From Nectonema munidae (lineage: Eukaryota; Nematomorpha; Nectonematoida; Nectonematidae), in contig JAUIRK010000909.1 in the NCBI GenBank assembly GCA_030549495.1, positions 124,001 to 188,000 of the forward strand: a stretch of 64,000 nt of DNA, given 5' to 3'. The notes beneath the pieces were generated by a model. It saw only the letters and a program-made list of their open reading frames with translations, searched no databases and was not told the DNA's origin. Position 1 is the stretch's first letter; each line of letters starts with the position of its first letter. Below are positions 12,953 to 24,954 of this stretch, one piece after another. The position numbers were made by a program, and so were the translations under genes.

Positions 12953-13797
12953 CAGTAAGCCCTCGCTACTTCGCGGCTTCAGTGCATCGCAGATTTTTTA
13001 GCAATATTTAGTTAAAATTAAATATTATTCAATCAGCTAAAAACTATCTTAATTTTCATTTTTAAAACTTCTGATTTATTATCCTCTTTTTAATTGTTTT
13101 ATCCTGTCACTTTTGTTTTTTGCTTTCCGATTTTTAAAATATGACCTAGTGTAATGCAAGAATATGTTTAATTCAATCTTAACCATGTTTATGGCTCAGC
13201 TAAGTCTGATACTCAAGAAGAAAACGCACAAGAGCAAGAAGAGAAAATCGAAGCGCGAGGCATCATCCTAGAAAATCTACAGTAATTATGCAACATGACA
13301 AAGGCATTGCAACAATTTGCACTAGAGGTCGACGACAATATGGTTAGAGCTGTTGAGTTTAGTAATCGTATTGATGGGGTTATGTCTTTGTACAAAAGTA
13401 TTTTACAGCAAAAGAAAATACAAAGAGAGCAATTACCCATTACTATGTTTTTATCCAGAGGAAAAACTTGAGCAATATCATCAAAAGAATTTACGAGTAG
13501 TGTGACGAAATGTGACAATATTTAGCAATGAAGGCGCCTTCCTAATTATTTTGAAAACTCCATTTTATTTTGGCTCAATAAATAAAACAATTTAAATTTT
13601 ATATGCAATCATTAAAATAAATAAATACATCATATATAAAAAATAGATAGATATTAGATAGATATTCAAAATATTTTGTTAACCTAAGACACAGATGCAT
13701 AAATTCTTAAAAAGACTAATGTTACTTACTTCGCGGATTTTCACTTATCGCGGGAGGTTCCGGTCCCTATTAACCGCGATAAACGAGGGATAAACTT
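12953..13797 (+). mobile_element. Tigger (pogo, Tc1/mariner) deletion derivative
   Basis: The left end is CAGTAAGCCCTCGCTACTTC after TA. The right end near 13797 reads, in reverse complement, AGTTTATCCCTCGTTTATCG with TA beside it. Both run on into CGCGG. The inside keeps the transposase tail on the plus strand (about 13200-13520: ALEVDDNMVRAVEFSNRIDGVMSLYKSILQQKK), the region that follows the DDE core in Tigger proteins. The catalytic core is gone. CA-rich repeat continues on both sides, so it inserted into the minisatellite. Confidence 0.75.
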
Positions 13798-14041
13798 ATA
13801 CACGCACACTGATGAGGGTAGCACCAAAGGTCACAGGTACATACATATACTACACACCCTGTTGAGAGGGTACATACATACACGAAATAGCATACACACA
13901 AATGTAGGCATAAATGCTCATGTCATGTTTGAAAAAATATCTATTACCCATAATTCTCATCCATTTTTTTTCTTGACATCATGTAAATGTGTCCAACCAA
14001 TTCTTTCGAGAAAAACAATAAAAAAGCTTCTAGTGGTCTTG

Positions 14042-14398
14042 TCACGTCTTTTGCTTCAATTTCTTTCCTGGAGGATTTCTCGTAACATTTCTTATATTTC
14101 TACTTCTGGGTCTTCCACTTTTCTTAGAAATGGGATTCCATGAGCACGAAGTTCCATCTGGGGCTTCAAGATTTTCATCATATTCGAAATCACCGTTTTC
14201 AGAACTTGAAAACGAAAAAGCTGATTCCGAACAAGTGAAATTATCATCGCTAAAGTTGGCTGAAAATTCTGAAGAGAGAGACGAACTCCATAATGCGAGA
14301 AAAATCAGAAAAGGAAATGTAGGAATAAGAAGCAAAGAGTTTATGAAACAAAAATGGTATGTGTTCACGAAATAACACTTTATGGATGACAGATGCAA
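14042..14398 (-). pseudogene. Candidate piggyBac N-terminal region
   Basis: The minus-strand frame has a serine/acidic stretch (SDDNFTCSESAFSFSSSENG...) followed by a basic patch (KKSGRPRSRN), the usual character of piggyBac N-termini. It lies just inside the end at 14754 and in the same orientation as the C-terminal half 3 kb away. Composition and position are the only evidence. Confidence 0.4.
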
Positions 14399-14754
14399 AA
14401 GTGATTCATCAGTAACGTGGTATGATTAGCATTAGAAAAACTGGCAAGAAAATGCAATGTTTGCAACGTCATGTAAAAATATTTAGGTCCACATTTATAA
14501 ACCAGGCAGAACAACAAACACACAACGATGATGATACGGAGAGAATGATACATTACGAATTATGAAAACAACATGCTTTGTTGAAAAAATAATAAACAAA
14601 TACTCAAGTTTGTTTATAGTGGAAGAAATCAAAATAGAAATGATTTTGTGATTGTCGGGAGAGCATTGCCTGAGTATTCTCAACGTTTTTGTTTCAATAT
14701 ACGACACTAATGGCAATTGTGATGCAACTGGAGTAAAACTCCAGAGGGCGTCAT

Positions 14755-16060
14755 CCGTGCTATATTCAATTAAATTTGTAGTTGAAAAGATACAGTTTCA
14801 AAGATGTATACGTGAGTAAAGATGAACAATTAGAAAGTTGTTTGTCGTAGGTGAAGGCCAATGAGGCCGTGTTGTTCATTCTTATTCAATTTTTTACACA
14901 ACGAATTTTGCTGTTTTAAAACACATATTGAAAAATCTTATTGTAGCACAATATAAATAATATATCGAACATTAGAGTTAAAATGGAATATCATATATTT
15001 AAATAGTGAAATTGCTGTCTTTACATAAAAGTTTATCTAGCATAGAAAAAGATCTTTCAACAGATGTCGAAATTGCTTGACAATTTTGCAATTATAAAAA
15101 TTTAAGGTTGTTTCAAAGTTTTTTTGTTTTAAAATTTCAAATGATAATACTAATTAAATATGAAATAATGATGGAAGTAGTATCTACGTTTAATTTTTCC
15201 AAGGCTCACTTGAATCGCAGAAGGAATAGCCCTTATATAAAGAACGTTTGAAAAAGTTTATCTATTGGATGTTTTAATTGCAAATTTCAGCAAATTGAAG
15301 ATAATGCTATACTAATCTCTCTTACTATCTGCATTTGCTTCATGACAAAATCAAAAGGCATATCTCATTAACCAAATTAACAGGAACTTATCTTTTTCAC
15401 TTGAAGTCCATACTTTAATTCCACATTATAATCGTGTATATTGTATCTATCTTTTCCAAAAAGATAATGTCAAGAAAATTTTAAATTGTGCTATATATTG
15501 CGAGGGATGAAAGAGTATAAAAGAAATTTGAGCATGCTCTCATTTAAATGATTTTTCGATTTGCCTTCTCCTTATATATGAATTTTCTGCTCTTTTTTTT
15601 ATTGCTGATTCCCAACAAACACAAATGCCATCCAATGTACTTAAGTCTTGACCCGAATTTGAGGCAGCCCAAAGTAAGTCAAATTATAAACTTTTTGAAT
15701 ACTTTTGGATGTTATTTGAGGACACACCCATTTTATATTAATATTGTATAGTGGTCCACTTTTACGGCTTTTGTACTTCAGAAACCAAAAAGGATAAAGT
15801 CAATGAAACTCAACAAATCAAAAGGGATGCTGACATTGTGGTATTAAATGCGGTACTAGGACAAAATCTCACACGACAACCCCCTACAAAATGCTCTACG
15901 ACAAATTTAGAGTTGATTGTTAAAAAAAAAAGCTAAAATAATGCCCTAATGATTTGCTTATTTTATTTTTCAATCACTTGCAAAGTTCTAAAGATAAATA
16001 TAATATAGTTAGGCCCCTTCTTTTATCTCCTGCATTTGTTATTGCACGTATAATCAAAAT
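14755..16060. other. AT-rich intergenic sequence
   Basis: No gene recognised apart from the two doubtful frames at 15548-15936. Confidence 0.4.
15548..15936 (+). other. Two adjoining unrecognised open frames
   Basis: Frames at 15548-15751 and 15751-15936 have no visible family signature. The segment between LFLLLIPNKHKCHPMYLSLD and QKTKKDK-like sequence does not match a known transposon by eye. Possibly chance frames. Confidence 0.12.
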
Positions 16061-16114
16061 TCACAGAATTAAACGCATTCGAGAGATCAAGAGGAATGTC
16101 TTTGTTTATATAAT
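16061..16114 (-). repeat. Short copy of the LINE fragment at 29685-29745
   Basis: ACAGAATTAAACGCATTCGA, then GAGATCAAG and GAATGTCTTTGTTTATAT, are shared with 29685-29745, apart from a deletion of about 15 bp here. A Tigger element begins immediately after it at 16117. Confidence 0.75.
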
Positions 16115-16116
16115 TA

Positions 16117-17548
16117 CAGTGAAACTTCTCTCAACCGGCCATTCATGGGACTAAGAAAAATGAGCGCTTTGTAGAGGTGGTCGGTTTAATAAAAGTACTG
16201 TTGATAATAAGATCATCTATCCATATTTTTTGTATTTGATATCATTTTTAAGATAACTAAACCCAATGTTATATCTATGTTTCTTCATAATTAAGTACAA
16301 CGAACGTTGCAATTGAATTTTTTATTGAACAATAAGAATGGAAAAACTAACGTTTTAAAAACCTTTCCATGGTTGTTTGTTTTGGTTTCACTCGTTTTTT
16401 AATTATTAGTTCTTCAATATCTGTAATAATAGACAAGGTTTTCGATAAAATGCACTAGATTGTAGTTGTTTCATAAAAATTTTTAAATTCTTTAAAAGTT
16501 TCTTCGAGAGATAGAGAATCTTAATTTTTTTGTAATGTTGGATTCAAAAAAAATTCTCTTGTAAATATTAACAATGAGAGTTTTTTCCCATTCATTAGAG
16601 TCATCTTCAATTGACAGGTCTTTATCAAAATTTGAATCAACATTTTTATTTCAAATTCTTTAGCTAGTTGATAAACTTGATCATCATTGACATCATCATC
16701 ATCATCATCATTAACATCTTTATTTGTATCTAGATCCAGATTTAAAAAAGAAAATCCCACTGGCAAAACAATTTTTAATGGTCGTTTCTTCTGATCCAAA
16801 GGATCGAATCAAAAAGAGGAATTTTTTTACAAAGTTCTGCTGTTGAACTTGAGGTTTTCAATTTAGTGAGAAGCGAAGTAGTTTTCGGTAAAGTACTTTA
16901 AACGATATAAAAACACCTTGATCGAGGGGTTGGAGTACAGAGGTAGTGTTCGGTGGTAGAAACTTGAGATAAATGTTGCTGAGTCTTATATCTTGTGTGT
17001 GAGATGCAGCATTATCCAAAAACATCAATATTTTTCGCCGTTGAAGCCTTATTTTATTGTTCAGTGTGCGTATCCAGTCTACGAATATGCTCGACGTCAT
17101 CCAAGATTTTATATTGGCGTAGTAGGTGACGGGTGAGTTAGTTTTGTCAATATTTTTAAAACAACGGGGGTTACTTGTTTTACCTAAAAAAAGAAATAGA
17201 GAAGTCTTGAACCAAAGGATTCAAAATTGAATTGCATTTACCTATGACTAGGGGCTTAATTTTTTCTGCAGTCCAACATCACAGTCAGTCTTTCTCTTGC
17301 TTTTTTTCCACCTCTACACCACTGATTTTTAACGGAGGGAGTTTTGTCTGGTAACGCACGAAAAAATAAAGCGGTTTCATCACAGTTGAAAATGTCAGCA
17401 GGTGAGTAGTCTTTAGAAATTTCTTGAAGTCGTTTACTACCGCATCTGTGATTTCAGTGCTAGTTTCTCCACATATACTTTGTATGCATGTACAGAATAA
17501 CGAAAATGCTATCTGTCTAAGAAACAATTTTATAATTTTATTAGGCAT
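16117..17548 (-). mobile_element. Tigger (pogo) transposon, 5' end lost
   Basis: The 3' terminus CAGTGAAACTTCTCTCAACC begins at 16117 after TA. On the minus strand the transposase core is readable. Around 17390-17300, DIFNCDETALFFRALPDKTP carries the first catalytic Asp. At 17060-16900, MFLDNAASH and FLPPNTTSVLQPLDQGV carry the second and third. The acidic tail lies at 16800-16521. A frameshift separates the QSICGE... part (17480) from the D-E-T block near 17420, and others follow. No matching terminus was found above 17548. The insertion lies directly in a LINE fragment (16061-16114). Confidence 0.8.
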
Positions 17549-18409
17549 AATGCAGTCATGATTATTTTCTCACAAACTCACCTTCATAAAACACCAGGGA
17601 ACTGAGTAAGTGGGATTAAAGTTAATTAAGAATTATAATTTGTCAAGTAACCGTTTCATTATCACTACTTGATAAAAAATAAATATAAACATTTTCTCCC
17701 TTTTGATGAAAAGTGTTAAATTCTTAATTATGATAATAAATTCTGATAATAAAGCGATATCTAAGTTTTTATAGAACTTAAAAATAAACACCCAATTAGT
17801 CGAGCAAGGAAATATTTTTAAGTTTATTCAATTGATCACTTAATTATTTCAAATCATTTAAATACTATCTATTTTTGTTTAATAATATATTATATATATT
17901 ATCTATTATTTTTCAGACGATGCACATTAATAATATGTTTTTGGAGAAAAAAAGTATATCCGAAATCATTGAAAAAAAAGTTGTCAAGCAAAAGTGTGTT
18001 TATCCTATCATATTTTTTTCCAAGTTTACAAAGAATGTTTATCAAAGATGCATTTTAGCCCCTTGCAAATACAACATCATAGCTTGTTTCGGTCTTTAAT
18101 TGCACGACTTTTGTTATCTCCCAGAGCGTTTGAATGTTTCATGTCTGTGAAAGATTTAACTCTCAATTATTTTTTATTCATTTAGAGATGCTAATAAAAT
18201 CTACCACTCTTCATTTTTTTCTACAATCCAGTGAATATTTTATATAAAAAGACATAACGTTATATTGAATTAGATACATAATACTATACATCCTTACATA
18301 TCTAATAATCCTTATAGAATAAGTGCAAGCTATACAGATTTGGCGCGATTTTTTCGAATAGAACTGCTTCAATACAATTCTCTATTCAAGGATATAAATC
18401 TTGGTTTAT
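17549..18409. other. AT-rich intergenic sequence
   Basis: The lost 5' part of the Tigger should lie here but no terminus is visible. Short frames at 17875-18185 show no known family. Confidence 0.4.
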
Positions 18410-19400
18410 ATTAGAGTCATGCATGAGGAAAGTTTGTGTACTCCCAACACTCCAAAACTTAACCCGTATAACCCTTGACACGTGGGAACCGGAAAATTAA
18501 CCCAGTAAGTATGCTTTAGAGGTGAATTTTTGAATAAACTGACTATTGAGCGTACAACAATTAACAGATAGAGAATTTTATTACGTTTCATAAGAGTGGT
18601 GGAGTGGAGGACTACGACTTGAAGCACACACAATACTCCGACTCAAAATACACATGATTATATATTCCTTCATATTCTAATATCTTAGTGCGAAGTCCAA
18701 TTGCTTCTTAACCCATTTAAGACCAAGCAAAGCAGACGATATCTAAAAAACGCAGACGATTTATATTCAAAGTCATTGAAAAAAGCAGACGAAGATGAAA
18801 TTACTTATGTTCCAAAATAGGAACATTGGTCGTAAATGGGTTAAACCCAGTACGACTCTTGTGAGTTGCTTAATCTTCCTATTTATTGTATATAATATTA
18901 TTGAATAATATCTAATGTTATTTATTATCTCTTTTAAACGTCCCTCATCATATAAACTCTCAGACTTTATATATCATTCTTATTGGTTAAACAATTACAC
19001 TTCAAAAATATATTATTCATCGTTAGTTAATTCATAAATATAGCAGCGTTAAAAAAATTTTAAAAATCAAATTAACAGTGTATTCTACTACTTTCGTGTC
19101 GAAGTCGATAAGTTACAATAAAGTTTTATTGATCAAAAACATATTTACTTATCTTTATTCATTTCATTTAATATAATTTAAATTTATATTCACATCTATC
19201 ACCACACTCAACAGTATGTCTTTTCCTTTATTGAAGAAAGAGGCCATGAACTTCATTCAAAAACAACTAACACAGCAAAAACAATGTTGTGTGAGATGCT
19301 TATAAAGTTTGCTTTTTCATCTTTTAATTTTTTAAGACTTCAATTTGAGTGTTGATATGAAAAAACATCTAAATTCTCTCAAATATTATCTGCATCTCAA
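18410..19400. repeat. About 1-kb dispersed repeat, copy 1
   Basis: It shares several ordered blocks with 36145-36960: AGAGTC-TGCATGAGGAAA, TTTCATATTCTAAT-TCTTA, and near the end CATGAACTTCATTCAAAAA, then ACTAACACAGCAAAAACA. No gene is recognised inside. The class (LTR, MITE or other) is not determinable by eye. Confidence 0.6.
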
Positions 19401-19639
19401 AATTGTTCTACCTCTATTTGGTTTCAGTAATAGATTATTTTACCCTGTGTGAAGGAAAGAAAGAAATTTATTGAGCAAACAAAAGAAACGAGATGTGTTC
19501 GCAAGGTATTATTACAGAAGGTTTCACAAGCGCTTATATGCAATACCAGTATATATAGAGTAAAAATAATTACAATAAAAGTAAGTGAGTATATACAACT
19601 TATATTATTTAAAGTATTCAAGGATAAAATATGCATCAA

Positions 19640-21450
19640 AGGAAAAGAAAGTGGAGAAATTGGGAATTTTTACATGAATAACAGGATTCGCAAAAACATC
19701 CATACTTGTAAAAAGATATGAAGTAACTAACAACAGTATTTTTAAGATATGTAATGGGATTCCTAACGTCTATTAAATGGGATAGAGTGTCATTCCAGTA
19801 TAAACTAATTCCATACTTCAAGGACTTTTTAGCTGAAATAAGATTTTATCGTGGAAGAAATGACTTGTGAGAGTTTCTTAAAGTGTATCGATTGACAGCT
19901 TCATTAAATACAAACTGTGTTCTTGTGAAATTAGGAAGTAATTTTTATGAAAGACTTTATAAAAAACAGAGAAATTCGAAAATTATAGACATCCTGGAAC
20001 GTCAATAGATTATTATTGATATAGAACAATTGAGTTGTGTGAGAAAGATAGAATTTATTGAAAACTTTGCCTTATTCTGTAGGGTGAATATCACATTATT
20101 ATCACAAAAACCCCAATTCTCAATACCATATGTTATGTGTGGTAGAAAAAGGATTTGTACAATAAAATTTTATATTCATAGGAAACTTACTTTTACAAAC
20201 TCTGAGCAAGGAAATTATACGAGATAGTTTATTAGCAACAAATTTAATATGGGGTTTCCCACTTAATTTGTTATTACAATCAAGCCCAACAAATTAAATT
20301 CTGATGCATACTCAAACCAAAATCAGGCAAAGTCCCGGAAATTTTATTAGTTAAAGAAAGAGATTTCAATTTATCAAAGTTTATCCTCAAGGAATTGAAT
20401 TCAAACCAACCCAACAAGAGATTAAAATCAGATGAAAAGAAGGATGAATTAATAGGAATGAGAACTGCTAAATCATCAGCATATATTAGAAATGCATAAG
20501 AAGAAACATCTTTTATAAAAATTGAGCATAATAGAGGACCCATAATAATAGACCCTTGAGGTACCCCACACAAAATAGAAAAAGGATTGGAAAGGAAATT
20601 TTGGTTAATTTTTTTTCTATAAAACAAAAACTTAAATTTCAAAGAAGAGTACATAGTGCCTGTACCTTTTTTTTTTACGATATAAATTATCCCTGGCTTT
20701 AAGGAGACCAGGCGTCATCCATGGATTATGAAACTGTTTGTATTTAGATTTATTGCGGATATAAATCTTAGTAGTATTAACTAATATTGATGATGAAATT
20801 ATGTTTGTCAAGCGAGGGAAGAGAATATTCGGATCATCAAAAAGTGGATGAAAATGTTTAGAAAGTTAGAATTCAGGTAAGGACTCAACATATTCCTTGT
20901 TTATTCAATCTTTTGAAGTACTCAGTGTTTGAAGAATAAAAGCCAAAAGAAACCATGATAGGGAAGTGATCCGATATACAAGATTCCAAGACAAAGCTCT
21001 TAACATAGGAAATTTCATTACTCACAAAGATATTGCCAATCAAAGTACTATGCCGCGGAAGTGAGACTTTAGTAACAGAAATACTAAAAGAATGATTTAT
21101 TAACAGGTTTAAAAAACTACTGGCCTGAGATGAGGTATCTACAGAAAGTATATTAATGTTAAAATCTCCTGCAATGACATGTGAATGTTTAGAATTAAGA
21201 AGAGATATAAAATGAGATAAATCATTAAAAAAGCTTACAAAATCACACTTTAAACTAGTTGGGGCTTAACTTTAAACTAGGTTTTGATTTCCATTTCAAT
21301 TGAAAAGACTTCAAACGACTCATATAAAGAATCAAAGATAAAGGGAAAGGAGATGAGAAAGTTATGTATGAAAAATGCTAAGCCAGAATGTGTAGAAAGT
21401 CTTCTGGTTTGTAACAAATAATGATAACCAGAAATAGTGGAAAAAAATTA
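19640..21450 (-). pseudogene. LINE (CR1/Jockey-like), internally deleted
   Basis: From high to low coordinates on the minus strand: endonuclease end with SDHFPIMVSFG (about 20975), NPWMTPGLLKARDNLYRKK (about 20700), then directly the RT palm in a 124-codon open piece (20654-20280) with CGVPQGSIIMGPLL and LIYADDLAVLI. The C-terminal region follows down to KSLKYGISLYWNDTLSHLI near 19800. The N-terminal RT fingers are missing between 20700 and 20654. Confidence 0.75.
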
Positions 21451-21814
21451 GTTGATAGCCAAATTTCTTAAAGTGCAAAACTAAAAAATTAATTGTGCAC
21501 AATTGGCTGAATCAATACCTTTAAATTTCGCGACTTTTACTAAAATCGCCACCTGCATCTTTTCATAACATTTTCATGGTAGTTGAGTGACACTTTCATG
21601 ACCTAAACTCTCAATCAAAATCAAAAATTAAAATTTTTCAGTAAAATTTTGACATTATCTGTAGTTAACTTTATAACTTAGGATCTATATTATATACTAT
21701 CTTGGAAATTTATGATTATATACAGTTTGGAAGGCATAACACTTTATATATTTAATTTACTTTTTAAAAAATGTCAATAAAAATTTTGATTGATCAGAAA
21801 TATATATAATAAAA

Positions 21815-22420
21815 TATTCCTTCAAATTTTACATAAAATATATGTTTTTATACTAAATCAGCCATGCTGGTTTCATTTCGGGACTTATTTTTTACATTTA
21901 GAATTTAAAAATACCTATAAGGGATTAAATTTGCGGTTTACTTGTAAAAATTGTATCCAAAATATTCTTTCAAATTTTACATAGAATATATGTTTTATAC
22001 TAAATCGGCCAAGCTGGTTTAATTTCTGGGCTCATTTTTTACATTTAAGATTTGAAAATACATATAATTTATCAATCAAATGTGCGGTTGAGTTCTAAAA
22101 TTGCCTGCAAAAACATTCTTCCAAATTTTACATGAAATATATGTTTTTATATAAATCGATCAGGTTATTTCATTTCTGGACTCAGTTTTTACATTTAGGA
22201 TTTGAAAAAACCCATAACTGCTAATCAAATTTGCGATTTACTTCTAAAAATTGTTTCCAAAAAGATTCATTCAAATGTTGCATCAAATGTATGTTTTTAT
22301 ACCAATTCATTTATGCTAGTTTCATTTTTTTCTCAAATTTTGCAATTAGGGTTAAAATTTTTATAAGTTTCAAATATTTTTGCTGGACTAAAAATTGTTC
22401 CAAAAACAAAATTATATTTT
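21815..22420. repeat. Satellite-like tandem array, period about 150 bp
   Basis: Four units are phased by CAAATTTTACATNAAATATATG-like sequence at 21823, 21971, 22122 and 22272 (spacings 148, 151 and 150). Each unit also has TACTAAATC-GCCA-GCTGGTTTCATTTC and TTTTTACATTTA-GATTT. Units diverge progressively to the right. A related single unit lies at 1830-2060. Confidence 0.85.
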
Positions 22421-23581
22421 TTACACCAAATGAATAAGAACAGGAAGACTCAGTAGAGAGGCATCTTTGATGTAATGTGCCAATATTTTGATGCGCACCA
22501 ATTTATGTAAAGCAGAGAGAGAGAGAGAGTATGTCTATACCATCCACCCTACAATATCTCGAAACTATCTAAATCGTTCAATTCTAATAAGTCCCGTGTT
22601 TGACCATTTTCAAAAAAAAAATTGAAATAGTTAAAACATTATTTATTATTAAAAAAATTAATTTAATCGGTTTTTTTTCGTAATCTTTTCTTTTTCTTGG
22701 GTCGTATTCTTTTTCTTAAATTTAAAAAATAATTTACATCAGATAGTATAGTTGTACTTCATTTCTTAAAAAAATGTTACTTCTACAATCTTTTATAATA
22801 TGCCCTGACTTTCTACAATAGTAACAAAATCGTTTCTTTCTGTTTCCATTTCTTTTGTCTCTATTTACATTTACAACTAAAAAAAATGTAACAAATACTT
22901 GGCCTTTTTCAATTAGAAACAACTTACTTATGATAAACAACATTTAGCATTTTCTAAAAATTGGAAAAAAATATATAGTTTTAAAACTATGTTTTATTTT
23001 ATTTCAGAAAATTTACAGCTTACTTTTATATTGAGTAAAAGTGTTAGTTAATATAGCATTTTACCAACTAAGATGCCTAAGATAATGATTATGAACCAAA
23101 TAACACCACATAGGTATATTCCACTCAGGATAAGAACCACACAGGTAAAATACAGTTAGGATATTTGTATTATAATCAATTATTGCATATTTTTGCAGCT
23201 CGTGCAAATTGTAAGACTGTGCCTATAGCATAGCTATACCTATATATATATATTTGTATATATATGATATATTTGATACCTGGTGCTATAGCATAGCCTA
23301 TAGCATGCAATACCTTACATATTATTGATATATAATATTTAGTATAGCATTTTTTAATATTAATATTTTAATGCAGTACTTAAGAAAGATGAATCAAAGG
23401 AAACTAACACTGTTACATTGTCTAGGGTGAGACTTTTTACCCAAATACACCCAAACAGATGAAAACAAATTTAAATATTCACAGAATAAGTAAAATATAC
23501 ATAGAAGAATTATTCTCAGAATAAAACGAATATAAATTTTTTATAAAAAATATAAAACATTAAAATAATAACTTGATTTTT
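22421..23581. other. AT-rich intergenic sequence
   Basis: A (GA)n run lies at 22515-22530 and a TATA/CTATAGCATAG-rich stretch at 23220-23310. Apart from the zinc-knuckle scrap nothing is recognised. Confidence 0.5.
22734..22943 (-). mobile_element. Gag-type zinc-knuckle fossil (Copia-like)
   Basis: A short minus-strand frame carries one C-x2-C-x4-H-x4-C zinc knuckle next to a basic patch, as in Copia-type gag. Nothing else of an element is recognisable around it. It is an isolated, old scrap and could be from another family with the same knuckle. Confidence 0.4.
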
Positions 23582-23760
23582 TATTTGGTTGGTTGGATAT
23601 CAAAGCACTTTCTCCTATAAGGCCATATGCTCGCATTATGCTTGAGATGGTTAATCACAGATTAAGTGATTTTGTTTTTAAGAGTCGGGAGTCTTTGGGA
23701 TTGAATTCCGGACTTCTTTGATCTTTTCTTTGATTGATTCCAGGATAAAGTTAAGCTAAA
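23582..23760 (-). repeat. LINE 3'-end fragment related to the I-type LINE
   Basis: GGTTGG followed by ATATCAAAGCACTTTC (23588-23612) resembles GGTTGG...ATGTCAAAGCACTTTCC at 25079-25106, the 3' border of the I-type LINE. The adjacent 130 bp are diverged. It looks like a second, severely 5'-truncated insertion. Confidence 0.5.
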
Positions 23761-23786
23761 AGGTAGACCCTTAAAATCATTGAGAC

Positions 23787-24954
23787 CAGGGCCGTAGCGA
23801 GAAGGTACCTCTTGTGCTCAGTGGCGTAGCCAAAAAATGGAAGTTGGGGGGCATGTAAGGGATTTAAGGGGGGGAGGGGCATGCAAGGAATTTAGGGGGG
23901 CAAGCATATTGGAAATAAAATTATTTGGAGGGAGGGGGCAGAAAAGGTATTTGGGGGGGGGGGGGGCAACTGCTTGTGCTCCCCCCGACTTCCTATTATT
24001 TTTTTCCTTTTTTACATTGCCTGAATCACAGTCTTCTTCTTGTTCTGATTAATGCTTTGAATTCTGTATATGAAGTTTCAAGAGGCATTACTGTGTGTAA
24101 GTTCATTTACAATTTTATGAGAAAGCCTAATTTTGAGAAAATTGAAAGGATTATGGATCAAAGATGGACAGGACATTTTGATTCAATCAACTCTATTGTC
24201 AAAAACTACGAAAATCTTTTATATCTTTTTGAAGAATGTTCTTTATCCGATAATAATCACGAACTCAGTATCGAAGCTCAAAGTTTCTCGATGCTAATAC
24301 AGAAAAAATAGTTCATAACATAACATAACATATTTTATTAAGCAAAAAGAAGGTTGTTCAAACCTATTAAAATTGCATCTAAAAAAATTACTTCAAATAA
24401 TGAGATATTTGAGTTTTCATAAGACGAAATATCACAAGTGTAAAAACTTGAGATGACTCCAATGGAAGTCTAATCTATTTTTAAAAATATTTAATGTTGG
24501 TGCATCGACAATATTTTGAGGTGAAAACAGTTCATATTTGTTTTGAATCTCCTGTTCAAGGTCCTTAAAATTTTAATTCCTATCAACACTTATGCACAGT
24601 TGCTTTAAAATACTCAAATACTCATGATATACTTTTTTAAAAATTTAACTTCTATGATGCACGAGAAAAAAAAAACTTCATTCTGCTATCATACTTAGAT
24701 TCATATATATAAAATATTGATACTGATGAATTGGTCAAGAAATTTAATAAGAAAACAAGAATTCAACTTTTTTGAAAGAGCCTATAGTTTTTCCAAAATG
24801 AGATAAGTTTTTTTCTATAAATAAGTGTTTTATTTATTCATTACTTATTTTTAAAAGCATTAAATTGCCCAATTTTAAATCAAAATATTCAGGCCCCCTT
24901 ACTTTCCCCTTGTGCTCCCCCCCCCCCCAACTTCAATTTCTGGCTACAGCCCTG
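23787..24954 (+). mobile_element. hAT deletion derivative (ZMYM1-like) with 8-bp target duplication
   Basis: CAGGGCCGTAGCGAGAA at 23787 is matched inverted by GGCTACAGCCCTG ending at 24954. The flanks are ATTGAGAC (23779-23786) and ATTGAGGC (24955-24962), 7 of 8 identical. A second hAT-type start, CAGTGGCGTAGCC at 23819, lies just inside, suggesting a nested or duplicated end. The G-runs (to 23967) and matching C-runs (24919-24938) are subterminal. The inside carries a transposase scrap at 24056-24310. Confidence 0.75.
24056..24310 (+). pseudogene. hAT transposase fragment, ZMYM1/TTF-zinc-finger type
   Basis: The open frame reads VYEVSRGITVCKFIYNFMRK, then FEKIERIMDQRWTGHFDSIN and IEAQSFSMLIQ. 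The R-W-x-x-x-x-x-SIN block and following helix resemble the mid-part of hAT transposases of the ZMYM1-like group. It ends at TAG about 24309. Only about 85 residues remain of a protein that is usually over 700. Confidence 0.6.

Larger units (their letters stand above)
10321..14754 (-). mobile_element. piggyBac element with matching ends, split by later insertions
   Basis: ATGACGCCC plus TGGAGTTTTACTCCA at 10321-10347 is matched in reverse complement at 14729-14754, with one indel and one substitution. Each end also contains a short palindrome (TGGAGT-TTT-ACTCCA-like). Between them, on the minus strand, lie a serine/acidic N-terminal piece (14042-14300) and a piggyBac C-terminal half (10580-11580). 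The middle is occupied by a CA-rich minisatellite that carries a Tigger insertion. No TTAA is seen directly at either edge, so the exact borders, and the link between these ends and the piggyBac genes, remain an inference. Confidence 0.6.
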
